Shown here piece after piece: positions 53,640-64,000 of a stretch of DNA of 64,000 bases. Source of the DNA: Mantis religiosa (lineage: Eukaryota; Arthropoda; Insecta; Mantodea; Mantidae). The notes beneath the pieces were generated by a model that saw only the letters and a list, made by a program, of their open reading frames with translations, was not told the origin of the DNA and ran no database searches. The stretch covers positions 2,674,001-2,738,000 of the forward strand of contig JAUKNK010000057.1 in the NCBI GenBank assembly GCA_030765055.1, in the 5' to 3' direction. A program made the translations under genes and the position numbers. The stretch's first letter is position 1, and the number at the start of each line of letters is the position of its first letter.

Positions 53640-54910
53640 TAACAACAGTAACACTGAATGTGTGACAAACTCTCACTAATTTAAGCCTAAATCCAGTGAT
53701 AAATATACAAATGACATTCCAAGTTAGTTTTGTGATGGTTCTAGTGTTCCGGAAGTCCAAGTTTAACTCAAATCAATCTTGAGGTTAAAGCACTTAGTTC
53801 ATCACAGCAAACATTGATCATATTATAACTGGAAGGTACAAGTAACAATCATTCTACAAATTTAGATCATACATCTGCTCCCTAAGGAAAAAAATGGAGT
53901 AACCTCAAATCTGTTATACAAGAAATTTTTGTAGGTCTGAAGGTTCATCAGTACATAAGGAGACAGAAATAAATGATGTCTACTAGCCTATTGATCCTTG
54001 ATTTACAGAAGACATGCAAATATACTGCAATTGTAGCCAATCTCTAAATTTGCTTCTAAATGAATTCATAAAGACAAGATCACTCTTTATAGCAAAAGAA
54101 ACAAACACTTGTGCGCCTAGGCAGAAAAATTTATAAACAATCAGCAAAAGATTAGAATGGTGAACATAAAAATCTCTTAGGTGCCCTGCACAAGAAACTG
54201 ATATTTTAAAAATTTCAGCACAAAAACCAAAAAACTTTTGAAACTAAAACTATACAAGGTTACTGTTACCTAGGAATTACTACCAACAGATCAGTAGTCA
54301 GGCAAATCTGGTCAAAAGGTTTTGATAAATGTTAATGATGGAACAATTGAACCATAATTAATACTGTTCAATGATGAGGAATGGTTTCATTTAAGAGGTC
54401 TTTTGCATCACAAATGGTGTTATAGAAAGTGCAAATATAAAATGTGTTCTACTTTACTTCACTGTGAATTTTGTAGTCATCATATTGCTGAGAGCATTTT
54501 ACTGAAAGTCCCCATTTACATTTATACTAAGATATCTGCATTATGTATGGCACCTAGAATGGAGTTACTTTGATATATAGAGCATGATTGTAGAGTTTTA
54601 CAGAATAACACCAAACAGTACATTGAGAGGTACATAATAGTCCTGTAACCAACCATTCATCTTTTATACAAATATGTTTGTCCCAGCCCAAATACTTTAC
54701 TTGTTAGTTGAACATAAAGCATTGTTGAGACTTGAAATCAGACATTTGAAGATGGCATTATGAAACTTTGCAACAGAAGTACATAAGACAAGATACTGTT
54801 TACAACATTGTTAACATATATGTGTAATAAAACGTATTAATACTACCTGAGTAACTGTGTATAGAGTATACTTTAGCAGTTGTGGAACATGTAACACAAC
54901 GAGTGTTTGA
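53640..54910 (+). pseudogene. Decayed Tc1/mariner-superfamily transposon, copy 1
   Basis: The sequence aligns in order with the copy at 62640-64000: AATATACAAAT, TTTACAGAAGACATG, CTGCACAAGAAACTGA and ATTAATACTGTTCA. The plus strand gives a decayed transposase, with words like TRN-YFKNFSTKTKKLLKLK followed by LFNDEEWFHLRG (54360-54395), the first catalytic motif where FSDEAWFHL is expected. The second half is too decayed to read. The 3' region (54700-54900) recurs inverted at 58260-58460. Confidence 0.6.
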
Positions 54911-57900
54911 ATATGAATTATTAAATCTATTTAGTTAGTTTTCACAAATCAGAATCTGATGCATAACATGTTTTTGTTAAGCATAAACAGTTTTCAGTGT
55001 TAAAAATACATACACGAGTAATAAACTGACACACAGTTGATATTACCTAACATTAGGGACAGACAGCACTTTGTGTCTCTCAGTAGAGGGACTGAGACGT
55101 CATGATCATGAGAAGATTATTACAGATACACAGATAAAGTTTATATCATATATAAAAACTGATGCCTTCCCTTCACTATCAAAAGATACATTCTGCTTTA
55201 ACACAAGCAGAGTTAAATAATGTGAGTAACTATAGATACATATTATGTTCCAGAACTAGATGTAAGCATATTTGTTAATAGTTCACAATCATAAAATGTT
55301 TTGTGAATAACACAATTTGAATGCAATTCACAAAAGCAGAATTTGGTATGAACTGATGTATATCTTAAAGAAAGCACAGGACACTCACATATTTACAAAC
55401 AGATCACAAAGATTTATATTAAAACTTAGTACTCTTATTGTTGAATAAATATATTTTCTTTTAAGCTATCTTACAAATAATTATAATAACTTTACAACAA
55501 AAGTTGCTGTGCATGGCCACACTACAAGAAATGCAGGCAATCTCATCGACAACAAATAACTTAGAACTGTTACAGAAGGAATGTTACTATTCCACAATAA
55601 GAATTTACAACAATCTTGTACACTACTTAAAACTATTAGGTAAATCAAAAGTCTTCAAGAAAGTTTTAGTCATTCTTATATACTTACTGCTTGTACAATA
55701 TGGAGGAATTCTTTAACATTCCTTTCAACATTTAAATTTGTAATACACACGACAGATGACATACGACTATGATTTGATGTTCTGCTTTATTACTGACCTA
55801 CTGTAATGTATGTCCTGAGGTAATCTTCAAATGTTGGTGATTCACTAACTTTCAGTGTTAATACATAAAGTTATAAGAAAAACAAACTTATAGATGTCAG
55901 TGTAGTTGTGGTGGAGGGTATATTACTAGTAATAATGCATGTACCATAAATGTAAGACATGTTCAATGTCTCTCAGGTTTGTTCTCGGTACGGCCCGACA
56001 AACAAACAGCGGACATTCTTTACATTAGAAATGGGAGATACCTATAGCACACGATTTTACACATTTATTGCACTCCTCTAGTCCAGACGCAGTCAATACA
56101 AGGTCAAATAGAAGTTAATAACATTTATGAAATTACCTTAACAATTAGTAATAGTCTAAAATGTTATCACTTCGAAAACAAGCAACCAACGCACTCGTAT
56201 TACTTATAAGGTTAAGTTTCATAGCAAAATTATGTTTTGAAGACTTAAAACCAAGTGATATATAGGAATTACAGCTGCGAGAGCCCTTTCAATAACACAA
56301 AAGATACAAATTTCCAAATGATAAAAGTACTGTTACACCACAAACCTATGATTTGTATTAGCTTTGCTCAAGGTCGGTAACCATCAAACAAACAAATGTC
56401 TTACCTGTGAAAATACAAGAACCTAATTCTTTTAATTCATGTTCTGCTATTTCGAAAGCAGAAACTTGATCAAGTTCAATGTAAATAACTACAGCTCATC
56501 GCCCTTTGAATTAGTTATCATAGGTGTAAACTATTTGATTTACTAGGCCGTGATATGATCAATTTGGCAGTTGTCTTAATTAGTCTGGATACAACATGGT
56601 ATACTGCGACCTCAATGGGATTTTATCACAAGAAAGTAATGGACACTGAGTAAAGAAGAAGAAAATAGATATGTGGAAAATATCAACAGTGTGAGAGAAA
56701 ACGCATCAATAAGAACGGCCATTCAAATTTCTAATAATTTTGTTTGAGTGGTCTGATTCCAAAGTTGTACTTCAGGTTAGAATAATTACTGATGTTATAT
56801 GTTTGGTAGTGGTGATAAAAGAGGCATGTTTTGAGGTATGGTGGTGGTAGTTATAATTATTTATGTTCATTTGGTATAGCTGTTTTGTGTATTAAGCGTT
56901 CAAATGAACAAAACAAACTGATTGTGTTAGCCTCATTGTCCTGAACGAGTTTCCCAAATCTTGCCAGAACAAGTTTCTTCTGACATGTCCATGTTTCAGT
57001 GAATGTTAGAAGAATAAACTATCAATTTTTTAATTACATTTTTCTTTCCAATGTAGCGTAAAGCATTATGTAGTATTTAACTCTGTCCGCATTGCCATCT
57101 CTGGTAGAGTTGTAATGGTCAGGGCCACATGGATTACGTTCATGAAGGTCAGGTACAACAGCTACTCTCGTAATTAGCAATTTTTAGTGGATGGGCGAAA
57201 GGTGTAATAGAATATCTTGTTTCCCCAGACGTGATATAACAGTACTTGGTAAAGGTGTACTTTAACGGCGTAGCAACATGGTGGGCGTGACTTCATGGCT
57301 CGAGTGTTGCCAAAATCCAAAGCATGTTTCGCGGAAGATGCCAACACTACATAAGCAAACTAGCGATACTTATTGATGATATAAAGTCGCACATTCGTGC
57401 ATGTGAGTAGTTATTAAACTTCTGTGGCATCTTCCACCAGTGATTTTGTCCTCTACTTACACCTCAATCTGTGATATTTTTCATAGGTGTCCTCGCACAA
57501 CAAACATTTATACTTCACATGCGGTTATGTACATTTTTCTGATTGCACACTTTAAAATGGAAGCCATGTACTACCATTCTAGTTATGAGGTGCCTTTGTT
57601 GGTAGTTCATGCCTTTCCAGTTCTGGTTGGTCATAGCTTTTGTGTAGTATAAATCTTTGCATATTTCTTCCCTTTGCTGTTGCAGACTTCCAATCACTTA
57701 ACTGCAGCTGTTTGTAGCCCTTAGTATTAGTTAATATCCTATATCTTCTATGAGGAGGCTTTCTCCTGTTAGGACTAAACTAGCGATACTGTAATACATA
57801 AGGAAACTCAGACAGTGTAACATTGCTTACCCAATCTAGTCTCAATGGCTTCATGATCATAATGATAAAAAATTGGTTGTTGTTAGTATTATTGTCATAA

Positions 57901-58255
57901 TTGTTGCTATTTATTTATTAGGTATTACTTATTATTTAAAAAATAAAGAATTGTAGTGCATAGGTTTCGGAATATTAAATATTTCTTGTAGTTAAACATT
58001 TCCCTGTATTCGCATTTCAGTATTGTTAGTTTATAACAATAAATAGAAAATTTGTTACTATTTAGTCTCTGTGTTCACATATTCCAGAGCTTTGCAGTTG
58101 TCAACAACTTGTTTGCATGACATCATTCCATCCCAACATAACTGTATGGCATTAAAGAGCACCTTTATGCAGTAATTTTATGCCAGGTTCCCTGGAATTC
58201 ATGTTCCTAATTTGTTATTCAAAAACCTGCAACAACAATCCTACATGACATGGTT
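54911..58255. other. Long AT-rich region without recognised genes
   Basis: About 3.3 kb. Frames at 55504-55716 and 57440-57652 show no motif. There is no clear repeat boundary. Confidence 0.5.
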
Positions 58256-58259
58256 TACT

Positions 58260-58620
58260 GTCTTCATAACGTCAGTTTGCTGGTTGTGTAACAGGTTTCT
58301 CAACTACTAACCTCTACTCCATACACAGTTACTCAGGTAACATTAATATCTTTTAAATGCATATTATTTTCACTTTGTTGGTAACAGTGTTTTGTCTTAT
58401 GTATTTATGGACTGATGTATATTGCAATTCCCATTTCAAGTGTCAACAAAACATTGTGTTTAGCTAAGTGCTTTAAACTAAAAATAACTAAAAGACTATT
58501 TCAGACTTTGAGAACATAGTGATACACAGTAAACCACTAGGAACTGAAATTTGTATATTCGGCCCTGGATTAGGCTTAAATTGGGCTTAGGTTGCTAAGA
58601 GACTCAATCTTAAGTGTTCT
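58260..58620 (-). mobile_element. Internally deleted copy 2 of the same transposon
   Basis: On the minus strand, a 5' piece (ATTTAAGCCTAATCCAGG, then AATATACAAATTTCAGTT) is joined to a 3' piece (ATACATAAGACAAAACACTG, then TGAGTAACTGTGTATGGAGT, then TGTTACACAACC). Both ends match copy 1 at 53680 and 54780-54900. The transposase is entirely missing, so it has the form of a short nonautonomous derivative. Confidence 0.5.
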
Positions 58621-58639
58621 GGTTCAGTGATTTATACAT

Positions 58640-59590
58640 GGAGAGGTCCATCCCTAAAGATATACATTATAATGGTTTTGGTTTACTTAAGGAGAGTTGA
58701 GACAACTTCGTCTATGGTTGTATGTAAGTGTTAGGATTCTACTGGCAGCAGGAACGCTGTGACATAAATAGCTGATGCTAAATGTGACAATGTTAAATTC
58801 TCAATCTATTGCCATTTGTAAATATACAGAGCAAACATACTTTCTTCTTTTACTTTTTATTTGCTGCTTCATCCTATACTGTGATGCTCTACACAATTAA
58901 TATACTCTACCAGGTTTCTCATTATGACAGTGCTGTAAAGTTATATAACATCTCATGATATAATGCTCGAAGAAATGACAGCAATACAGCCATTGCTGTA
59001 TTGAATGTAAAAAAGTTCATTTTGCGGAATGTCTCTTGTGTTTTTATAAGATATTGTTGCAATTGTAGCATCTGGCATTGTTGTAGATCTGAAATCTGGG
59101 TTCAATTTCCAACCTAAAATGGTGCCTGTTTGAGTTACGGTCCGATACCTTTATGATATGGTATTGATCTGATTGAAGGTTGTTTTTGACTGGATGTGTA
59201 GATGTTTGAATGTTTCAGTAGTGTGGATAGTAGCACTTTCTCTGTAGTAAGAGCTGCACATGTCTGTTACACAATGCATCATCATACCATAACAAAATCG
59301 TATCTAGCAAGTAAGCAGGTTGAATGGAACACATAATTGTCACTGTTGGCATTACAGTTCTGCAGAAAACGTCATAAACATTCTAATTTACCATACTTTT
59401 GATCTTTTATGTCATTAGGCATTGTTCTATTTTAAAAAGTGTATGTTTGCTATAAAAATACACCTTCTAGGTGTTATTAAATTCTATTTATAGGCTAAAA
59501 CTATGAGACCCTGACTACCAAACACCAAGTCCAGTATTTTTGTTTCTATAAAGGCTAAACTTTGTTGTTCAGTATTTTCTGGTATTCATT
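58640..59590. other. Unassigned stretch with a mariner echo
   Basis: At 59245-59290 the text GCTGCACATGTCTGTTACACAATGCATCATC-like resembles the 5' part of the mariner at 45091 (near 45258-45292). A short hairpin CAATACAGC/GCTGTATTG lies at 58982-59003. Nothing else was recognised. Confidence 0.35.
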
Positions 59591-59599
59591 TACATAAAT

Positions 59600-59830
59600 G
59601 TCCAAGGTCCAGCTGCATTAACCACGTGGGAAAAAATCTTCATAATGAAATATGAAAGAAAATTGTTTAATTTCAACAATACCTTTGAAGAAAACCCAAA
59701 CTTCAACTTCATCAAGATACCGACCAACAGAGGCACCTATCACCTCCAATGAGTACACCAAACAAACATCGACAACAGCTGATGTTAGGAAGATCCTAAT
59801 GAAACGCGTTCTAGGTAAATACTAGCAATA
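59600..59830 (+). pseudogene. Penelope-like C-terminal remnant
   Basis: The plus strand reads AALTTWEKIFIMKYERKLFN, then FNNTFEENPNFNFIKIPTN. This corresponds to the last part of the GIY-YIG region (compare TTWENIFIW and MNFEIPP in the composite element, and FEISPEENPTFKF at 34050). It ends in GATCCTAATGAAACGCG, a stretch common in Penelope 3' regions as I recall. No other domain is present. Confidence 0.6.
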
Positions 59831-59967
59831 AGTGGAGCATTTAGTATTAGTTTGAATCAAAATTATATTACTTCTGTGCTTCATTGTATCACAGTCCTTA
59901 CACATTGGAATAATTATATTGTCACCCAATTATCGGAGGGCGCGACCAACTGGCGGCTGGGTGAAGG

Positions 59968-61915
59968 CCAGAAGAAGAACGGCAAAGTACATTTCTGCGT
60001 GGACTACAGAAAGCTGACCGCTGTCACCCGGAAGGACTGTTTCCCCTTACCCCGGTTTAACGACTCCCTGGACACGCTAGCTGGTGCACAGTGGTTCTCG
60101 ACCCTGGACCTGAAGTCGGGCTACCGGCAGGTAGCTCTAGACCCGAGAGTCAAGGAGAAGACCGCATTCTGACAGGCCAAGGGCTCTGGCAGTTCACAGT
60201 TATGCCCTTTGGCATCTGTTATGCACCTGCTATACCTGGACGATATCATCACCGTCTGGAAGACTTTTGAAGACCATATCGAGAATCTGAGAAGATACTA
60301 CAGAGACTGCAGGCGACCAACTTGAAGCTGAATGCGAAGAAATGACAGCTCTTCCAAAAGGAATTTAACTACTTAGGCCACTTGTCTCAGCAACCGGAGT
60401 GGCCACAGACCCGGAGAAGACACATGCTGTGGGAGATTGGCCTCGCCCAAGGGATAAGAAAGAGTTGCGTAGTTTTCTGGGGCTGTGCAGTTATTACCGC
60501 CGCTTCATAAAGGGGTTCTCCAACATCGCCAAACGCTCACCCGCCTAACAGAGGAACACCAGCCTTATGTTTGGACGGAGGATGCTGAAGACGCTTTCCA
60601 GCACCTGAAGAAGACCCTGTGCAGTGCTCCAGTTGCACAAGAGTGCACAAGAGTGGAAGAGAAGGAGCGTGCCGCAGCAGTCCGAGTAGTCACAGCAGTG
60701 CCTGCGGACGGCTGGGATAGCGCTGGCCTGAGAAGGGAGCAGCTGGTGGATGCAGACTTGGGGCCACTCTTGAGGGAAGTGGAGGCAGGGACAAGCCCAA
60801 CCTGGGAGGATATCACACCAAGGAGGGCCACCTACAAGTCGCCTGGGACCAATGGGACTCGTTGAAGATCAGAGAGGGCGTGCTGTTCCGGGTATGGGAG
60901 TCACCCGATGGGAAGATACAGAGAGAACAGTTGGTACTTCCCCGGAGTAAGGTCCCGGAAGTCTTGGAGGAAGTGCTCGCCAGTACTTCAGGAGGATCCC
61001 TGGGAGCAAATCGGACGATTGACAAACTACGACAGCGCTACTACTGGCTGAGGCTCCGAGCAGACGCTGAGAGATGGTGCCATCAATGTCACGTGTGCGC
61101 AGCGAGTCGCGGCCCCCAGACTAGGAGCCGGGGTCGCATGCAGCAGTACAATGTCGGAGCACCATTCGAACGCATCGCCGTTGACACTGCTGGACTGTTC
61201 CCAGTATCCGACTGAGGCAACAAGTACCTGATGGTGGTCGCGGACTACTTCACTAAGTGGCCGGAGGTGAATGCGATCCCGAACCAAGAGGCGAAGACAA
61301 TCACAGACTGCCTCGTGGAGAAAGTGTTCTGCCGATTTGGGGTGCTGTTGGAGCTCCTCAGCGACCAGAGTGCCAATTTTCAGTCCAACCTGATGTAGGA
61401 GGCACTAGAAAAGCTTGGGCTTAATAAGACCCGCACAACACCTCTACTTCCCTAGTCGGATGGCATGGTCGAAAGATACATGAACACCTTAGAGGAACGT
61501 CTGAGGAAGGTCGTGGCCAGCCATCAGCAAGACTGGGACATGAAGGTACCAGTGTTCTTGCTGGCCTACCGCTCGTCTACACACGACAGAACTGGGATGA
61601 TGCCAGCCAGCTTAATGTTCGGCCGAGAGTTACGCCTCTCTTGTGACCTGGCTTTTGGAAGCCCTCCGGAGGCGAAACAGTCAGCATCCGAGTATGTGGA
61701 GAACCTGGTGTAGCACCTCCACAAGATGCACGAGGTGGCTCGCCAGAACATCCAGAAGGCAAGCGACTGCATGAACACCGATATGACAGGCAAGCTAACA
61801 ACCAAGGGTTTCAGCAAGGTGACTTGTTCGGGTTGTACCGTCCTACCCAGACCAAGGGACGCTACCCGACGCTTCAGTAGCCATGGCAAGGACCGTACCG
61901 GGTGGTGAAGAGGAT
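59968..61915 (+). pseudogene. Gypsy pol remnant (RT and integrase)
   Basis: RT starts at GKVHFCVDYRKLTAVTRKD, then FPLPRFNDSLDTLAGAQWF and LDLKSGYRQVALD, then a stop at 60170. After a further deletion comes LLYLDDIITV with an intact YLDD box. RNase H is deleted: LKKTLCSAP (60600-60630) joins directly to RVEEKERAA. The integrase zinc domain (CHQCHVCAASR, about 61080) and the core start AVDTAGLFPVSD follow, then stops at 61213, 61396, 61456 and 61711. Beyond are VADYFTKWPEVNAIPN, SDGMVERYMNTLEE and FLLAYRSSTHDRTGM. The catalytic residues lost in the copy at 17.3-19.0 kb (RT Asp, first integrase Asp) are present here, so the two copies decayed independently. Confidence 0.9.
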
Positions 61916-62037
61916 TAGCGATGAGGTCCACCGCATGCAGAAGGTGCCCCGAGGAAAGATGTTGTTGGTACACCTGGATGGCCTGGCCCGCTATGATGGT
62001 GCTGTTCGGGACGACGAACTTTGAGGAGGGAGCAGTG

Positions 62038-62521
62038 TCACCCAATTATCGAAAGGTGCGACCAACTGATGGCTGGGTGATGGCTGGGAGGTATTCGACC
62101 ACGCTTACCCATTTGTCTTATAGCGCTAACGAAGGGAAGGTGGAAAAACATCACTGGCCGCTCTTTTTCCTCCCCCTGCCGTCTAGAACCTTCGGGGTGA
62201 TTCACTGAAACGCGAGACTTCCAGAAACAGCGACATTCCTATAAAAAGGGGCTGCTGTTGGCGAGTCAGTTCAGTTCTGGGCGAGCAGCCGTGAGGAGCG
62301 CCAGGTGAGTGGACGGACTGGAAGAAGGTGTACGTCTAAATGAGGAGTTGTACGTAACTGAGCGTGCAATGGACCTGTGACAGACGAACTGTGAATTGTA
62401 ATTGTGTGCGCTAAGTAATTCTATATAATCAGCAAGTGTTTCAACTGTAATTCGGTGGAAATGTAGAACATTTTGAGTTTGTGCAATTGGACTTTTAATT
62501 TCACGAACCCACAAATTTACA
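62038..62521 (+). repeat. 3' LTR of the deleted Gypsy (484 bp)
   Basis: Begins TGTCACCCAATTATCGAAAG and ends AAATTTACA. CCTATAAAAAGGGG at 62240-62253 is the promoter box and is followed by the likely transcription start. It is closely similar to the LTR at 21424-21915. Confidence 0.88.
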
Positions 62522-62639
62522 ATATGAAACTTGAATGCCTAAGTCTTTAACACTTTGTAGCCCAAAAGGCAAACTAAATTAGCAGTTGCCCCTTGGTTTC
62601 TATTCTCTGCAAGTAAACTTAAAAGCAGACACAATATTA

Positions 62640-64000
62640 AAGGTTTAGATCTCTCCATGGGTACTATGCTGAATTACCACACCAACATGAATGTCTAACA
62701 AACACTCCCTAATTTAGGTCTACATTCTGTGTAAAATATACAAATTTCAGTTGCAAGAGATTTTACTGTGGATCACATTGTCCTAAAAGATCAAGTTCAA
62801 CACTGAAGGTGATCTGAAGGTTGAAGCACTCAGTTTGTCACAGAGGACATTGTTGACAATAGAAATGTAAGAAACAAGGACAGTCATTTTACAAATTCAC
62901 ATTACCCATCTGTCCCTAAGAAGAAAGAATAGTGAAACTTCAAACATGTGATGCAATAAATTGTGAAATTCTGAAAGTTCATCAATGTCCATGTATAAGA
63001 AAACAGATTCAACTTATGTCTATTAGCTTATTACTCTTTGATTTACAGCAGATGACATGAACATATGTAGCCAACCTCTGAAAGAAAACTCCACATACCA
63101 ACAAAGGAACTGTTTGGTACATAAAATATGAAACTAATTAGCTGCAGTAATGTTGGAAATGTCCTAAGAATGCCTGCTTGTGTGTAAACAAACGTTGTTG
63201 GATTGATTCATAGACATTACTCAGATGAATACTATTGCATATAAGCAGCTATATGATGTAATTCTGGAGTGTTATGTAACAGAACACCAGACAATATCTG
63301 ATTTCCAAGTTATTCTCATAAGATGTGCATGATTTTCATAGTAAAGGCAGAATTGGCAAAATTGGCTAAGGTCCTCAAATTGACAGAAGTAAATTAGGCC
63401 AACTATGGTTGTCAATGATATATTTGGATACAAATGAGATGTGGTGGATTACATGCTTTAATAACAACAGGGCTATAGCAGGCTCTCCCACTTAACTGCA
63501 ATGTAAGTAGGTGAGTAGAACTCTGTCTTACTTTTGTTCCAGACCAGTTGTGTACAGTACAACACAAGAAAGTTAATGCACGATATGTATATGCTTACAT
63601 CATTTTGGAAGGAAGTTTTAAGGCAATTTGAAACTAAACTTTCTGGTATGAGGATTCTAAGTAGAGAGGTCGTTCATTTGCTTGTAAACGAAATCAGAGT
63701 GGCCAAACCAATTTTGATAATAAAAGATACATAAAGGGCTGTGTGCTTACGAAGCTAAATTTACACAATATGAGGAGAAGGTTAGAATGGTTATCTTCTC
63801 AAAAATCTGTTAGTCACCTTGCACAAGAAACTGACATTTCAAAAGATTCAGCACAGAAAGCAACATAACTTTTAAAATTCAAAATATATAAGGTTACTTT
63901 TGTCTAGGTATCACCAATCAGGAAAATTTCTATAACTGAAATTTGAGAACTGTTAATGCTAGAACAGCTGATCTATGATTAATACTGTTCATGATAAAGG
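62640..64000 (+). pseudogene. Tc1/mariner-superfamily transposase relic, copy 3, cut by window edge
   Basis: The plus strand reads FWKEVLRQFETKLSGMRILS and REVVHLLVNEIR (63600-63700), then in other frames VSHLAQETDISKDSAQKAT and LLKFKIYKVTF (63810-63905). This is the N-terminal HTH region of the insect transposase family whose N-terminus is often labelled DUF4817. The part upstream (62640-63530) aligns with copy 1 at 53640-54060. The catalytic domain would lie beyond the right edge. Confidence 0.65.

Larger units (their letters stand above)
59920..62521 (+). mobile_element. Internally deleted Gypsy element with TSD
   Basis: A 2602-bp insertion flanked by ATAT (59916-59919 and 62522-62525). 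It begins with only the first 48 or so bp of the 5' LTR (TGTCACCCAATTATCGG), which run straight into reverse transcriptase. The rest of the 5' LTR, primer site, gag and protease are gone. Damaged RT and integrase follow, then a full 3' LTR (62038-62521). It is the same family as the element at 16422-21915. Confidence 0.9.

Noticed and set aside
55504..57652. Short frames at 55504-55716 and 57440-57652
   Set aside because: About 70 codons, no motif, no splice signals and no relation to neighbours.

Overview
This is eukaryotic, AT-rich, intron-containing DNA, almost certainly from an insect. The evidence is the range of mobile elements (mariner, Jockey-like LINEs, Ty3/Gypsy, Penelope-like elements, a tRNA-derived SINE), consensus AG|GTAAGT splice donors, and a C2H2 zinc-finger exon. 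The very high transposon load would fit a large polyneopteran genome such as a cockroach, termite, stick insect or orthopteran, but I cannot fix the species. I see no rRNA or genuine tRNA gene, no CRISPR array and nothing bacterial.

Layout. 1-190 holds a rotted zinc-finger relic. 0.56-10 kb is a pile of DNA transposons: a decayed mariner, two back-to-back mariner relics, one complete mariner with perfect terminal inverted repeats and an open 357-codon transposase (6251-7585), an unrelated DDE relic and an internally deleted mariner. Between them lie a Gypsy LTR/gag piece, a Jockey-like relic split by a SINE, and a Penelope relic. 10.3-14.4 kb holds two Jockey-like LINEs in tandem at the same target sequence. 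14.57-16.42 kb is a duplicated unit of about 0.9 kb carrying SINEs of different ages. 16.4-21.9 kb is a Ty3/Gypsy element (minus strand) with nearly all domains but many lesions and unlike LTRs. 21.9-30.7 kb is mostly AT-rich DNA with a few candidate exons.

30.7-44.4 kb is the best candidate for a host gene, read on the minus strand. An acidic first coding exon (44424-43996) is followed 11 kb downstream by a possible 54-nt exon and then by a large C2H2 zinc-finger exon with 10 clean fingers before a stop and about 7 decaying ones after it. Its presumed intron has collected a Penelope relic, a 3.9 kb composite Penelope-like insertion with long inverted arms and a 13-bp target duplication, another Penelope relic, a SINE and two solo Gypsy LTRs.

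45-64 kb holds a mariner split by a LINE 3' end, a Penelope tail flanked by 47-bp direct repeats, a pol-deleted mini-Gypsy (50173-51564), a retroposon with a 13-bp duplication (52235-52606), a SINE with a 16-bp duplication, a deleted Gypsy copy (59920-62521), and three related relics of another Tc1/mariner-superfamily transposon.

At least four Gypsy-type insertions carry 4-bp duplications (ATAC, ATAA, ATAT, ATAT). Nested insertions give relative ages: the minus-strand SINE is older than the 14.6-16.4 kb duplication, which is older than the plus-strand SINE. Only the 6.3-7.6 kb mariner looks potentially intact. The other element ORFs are broken.
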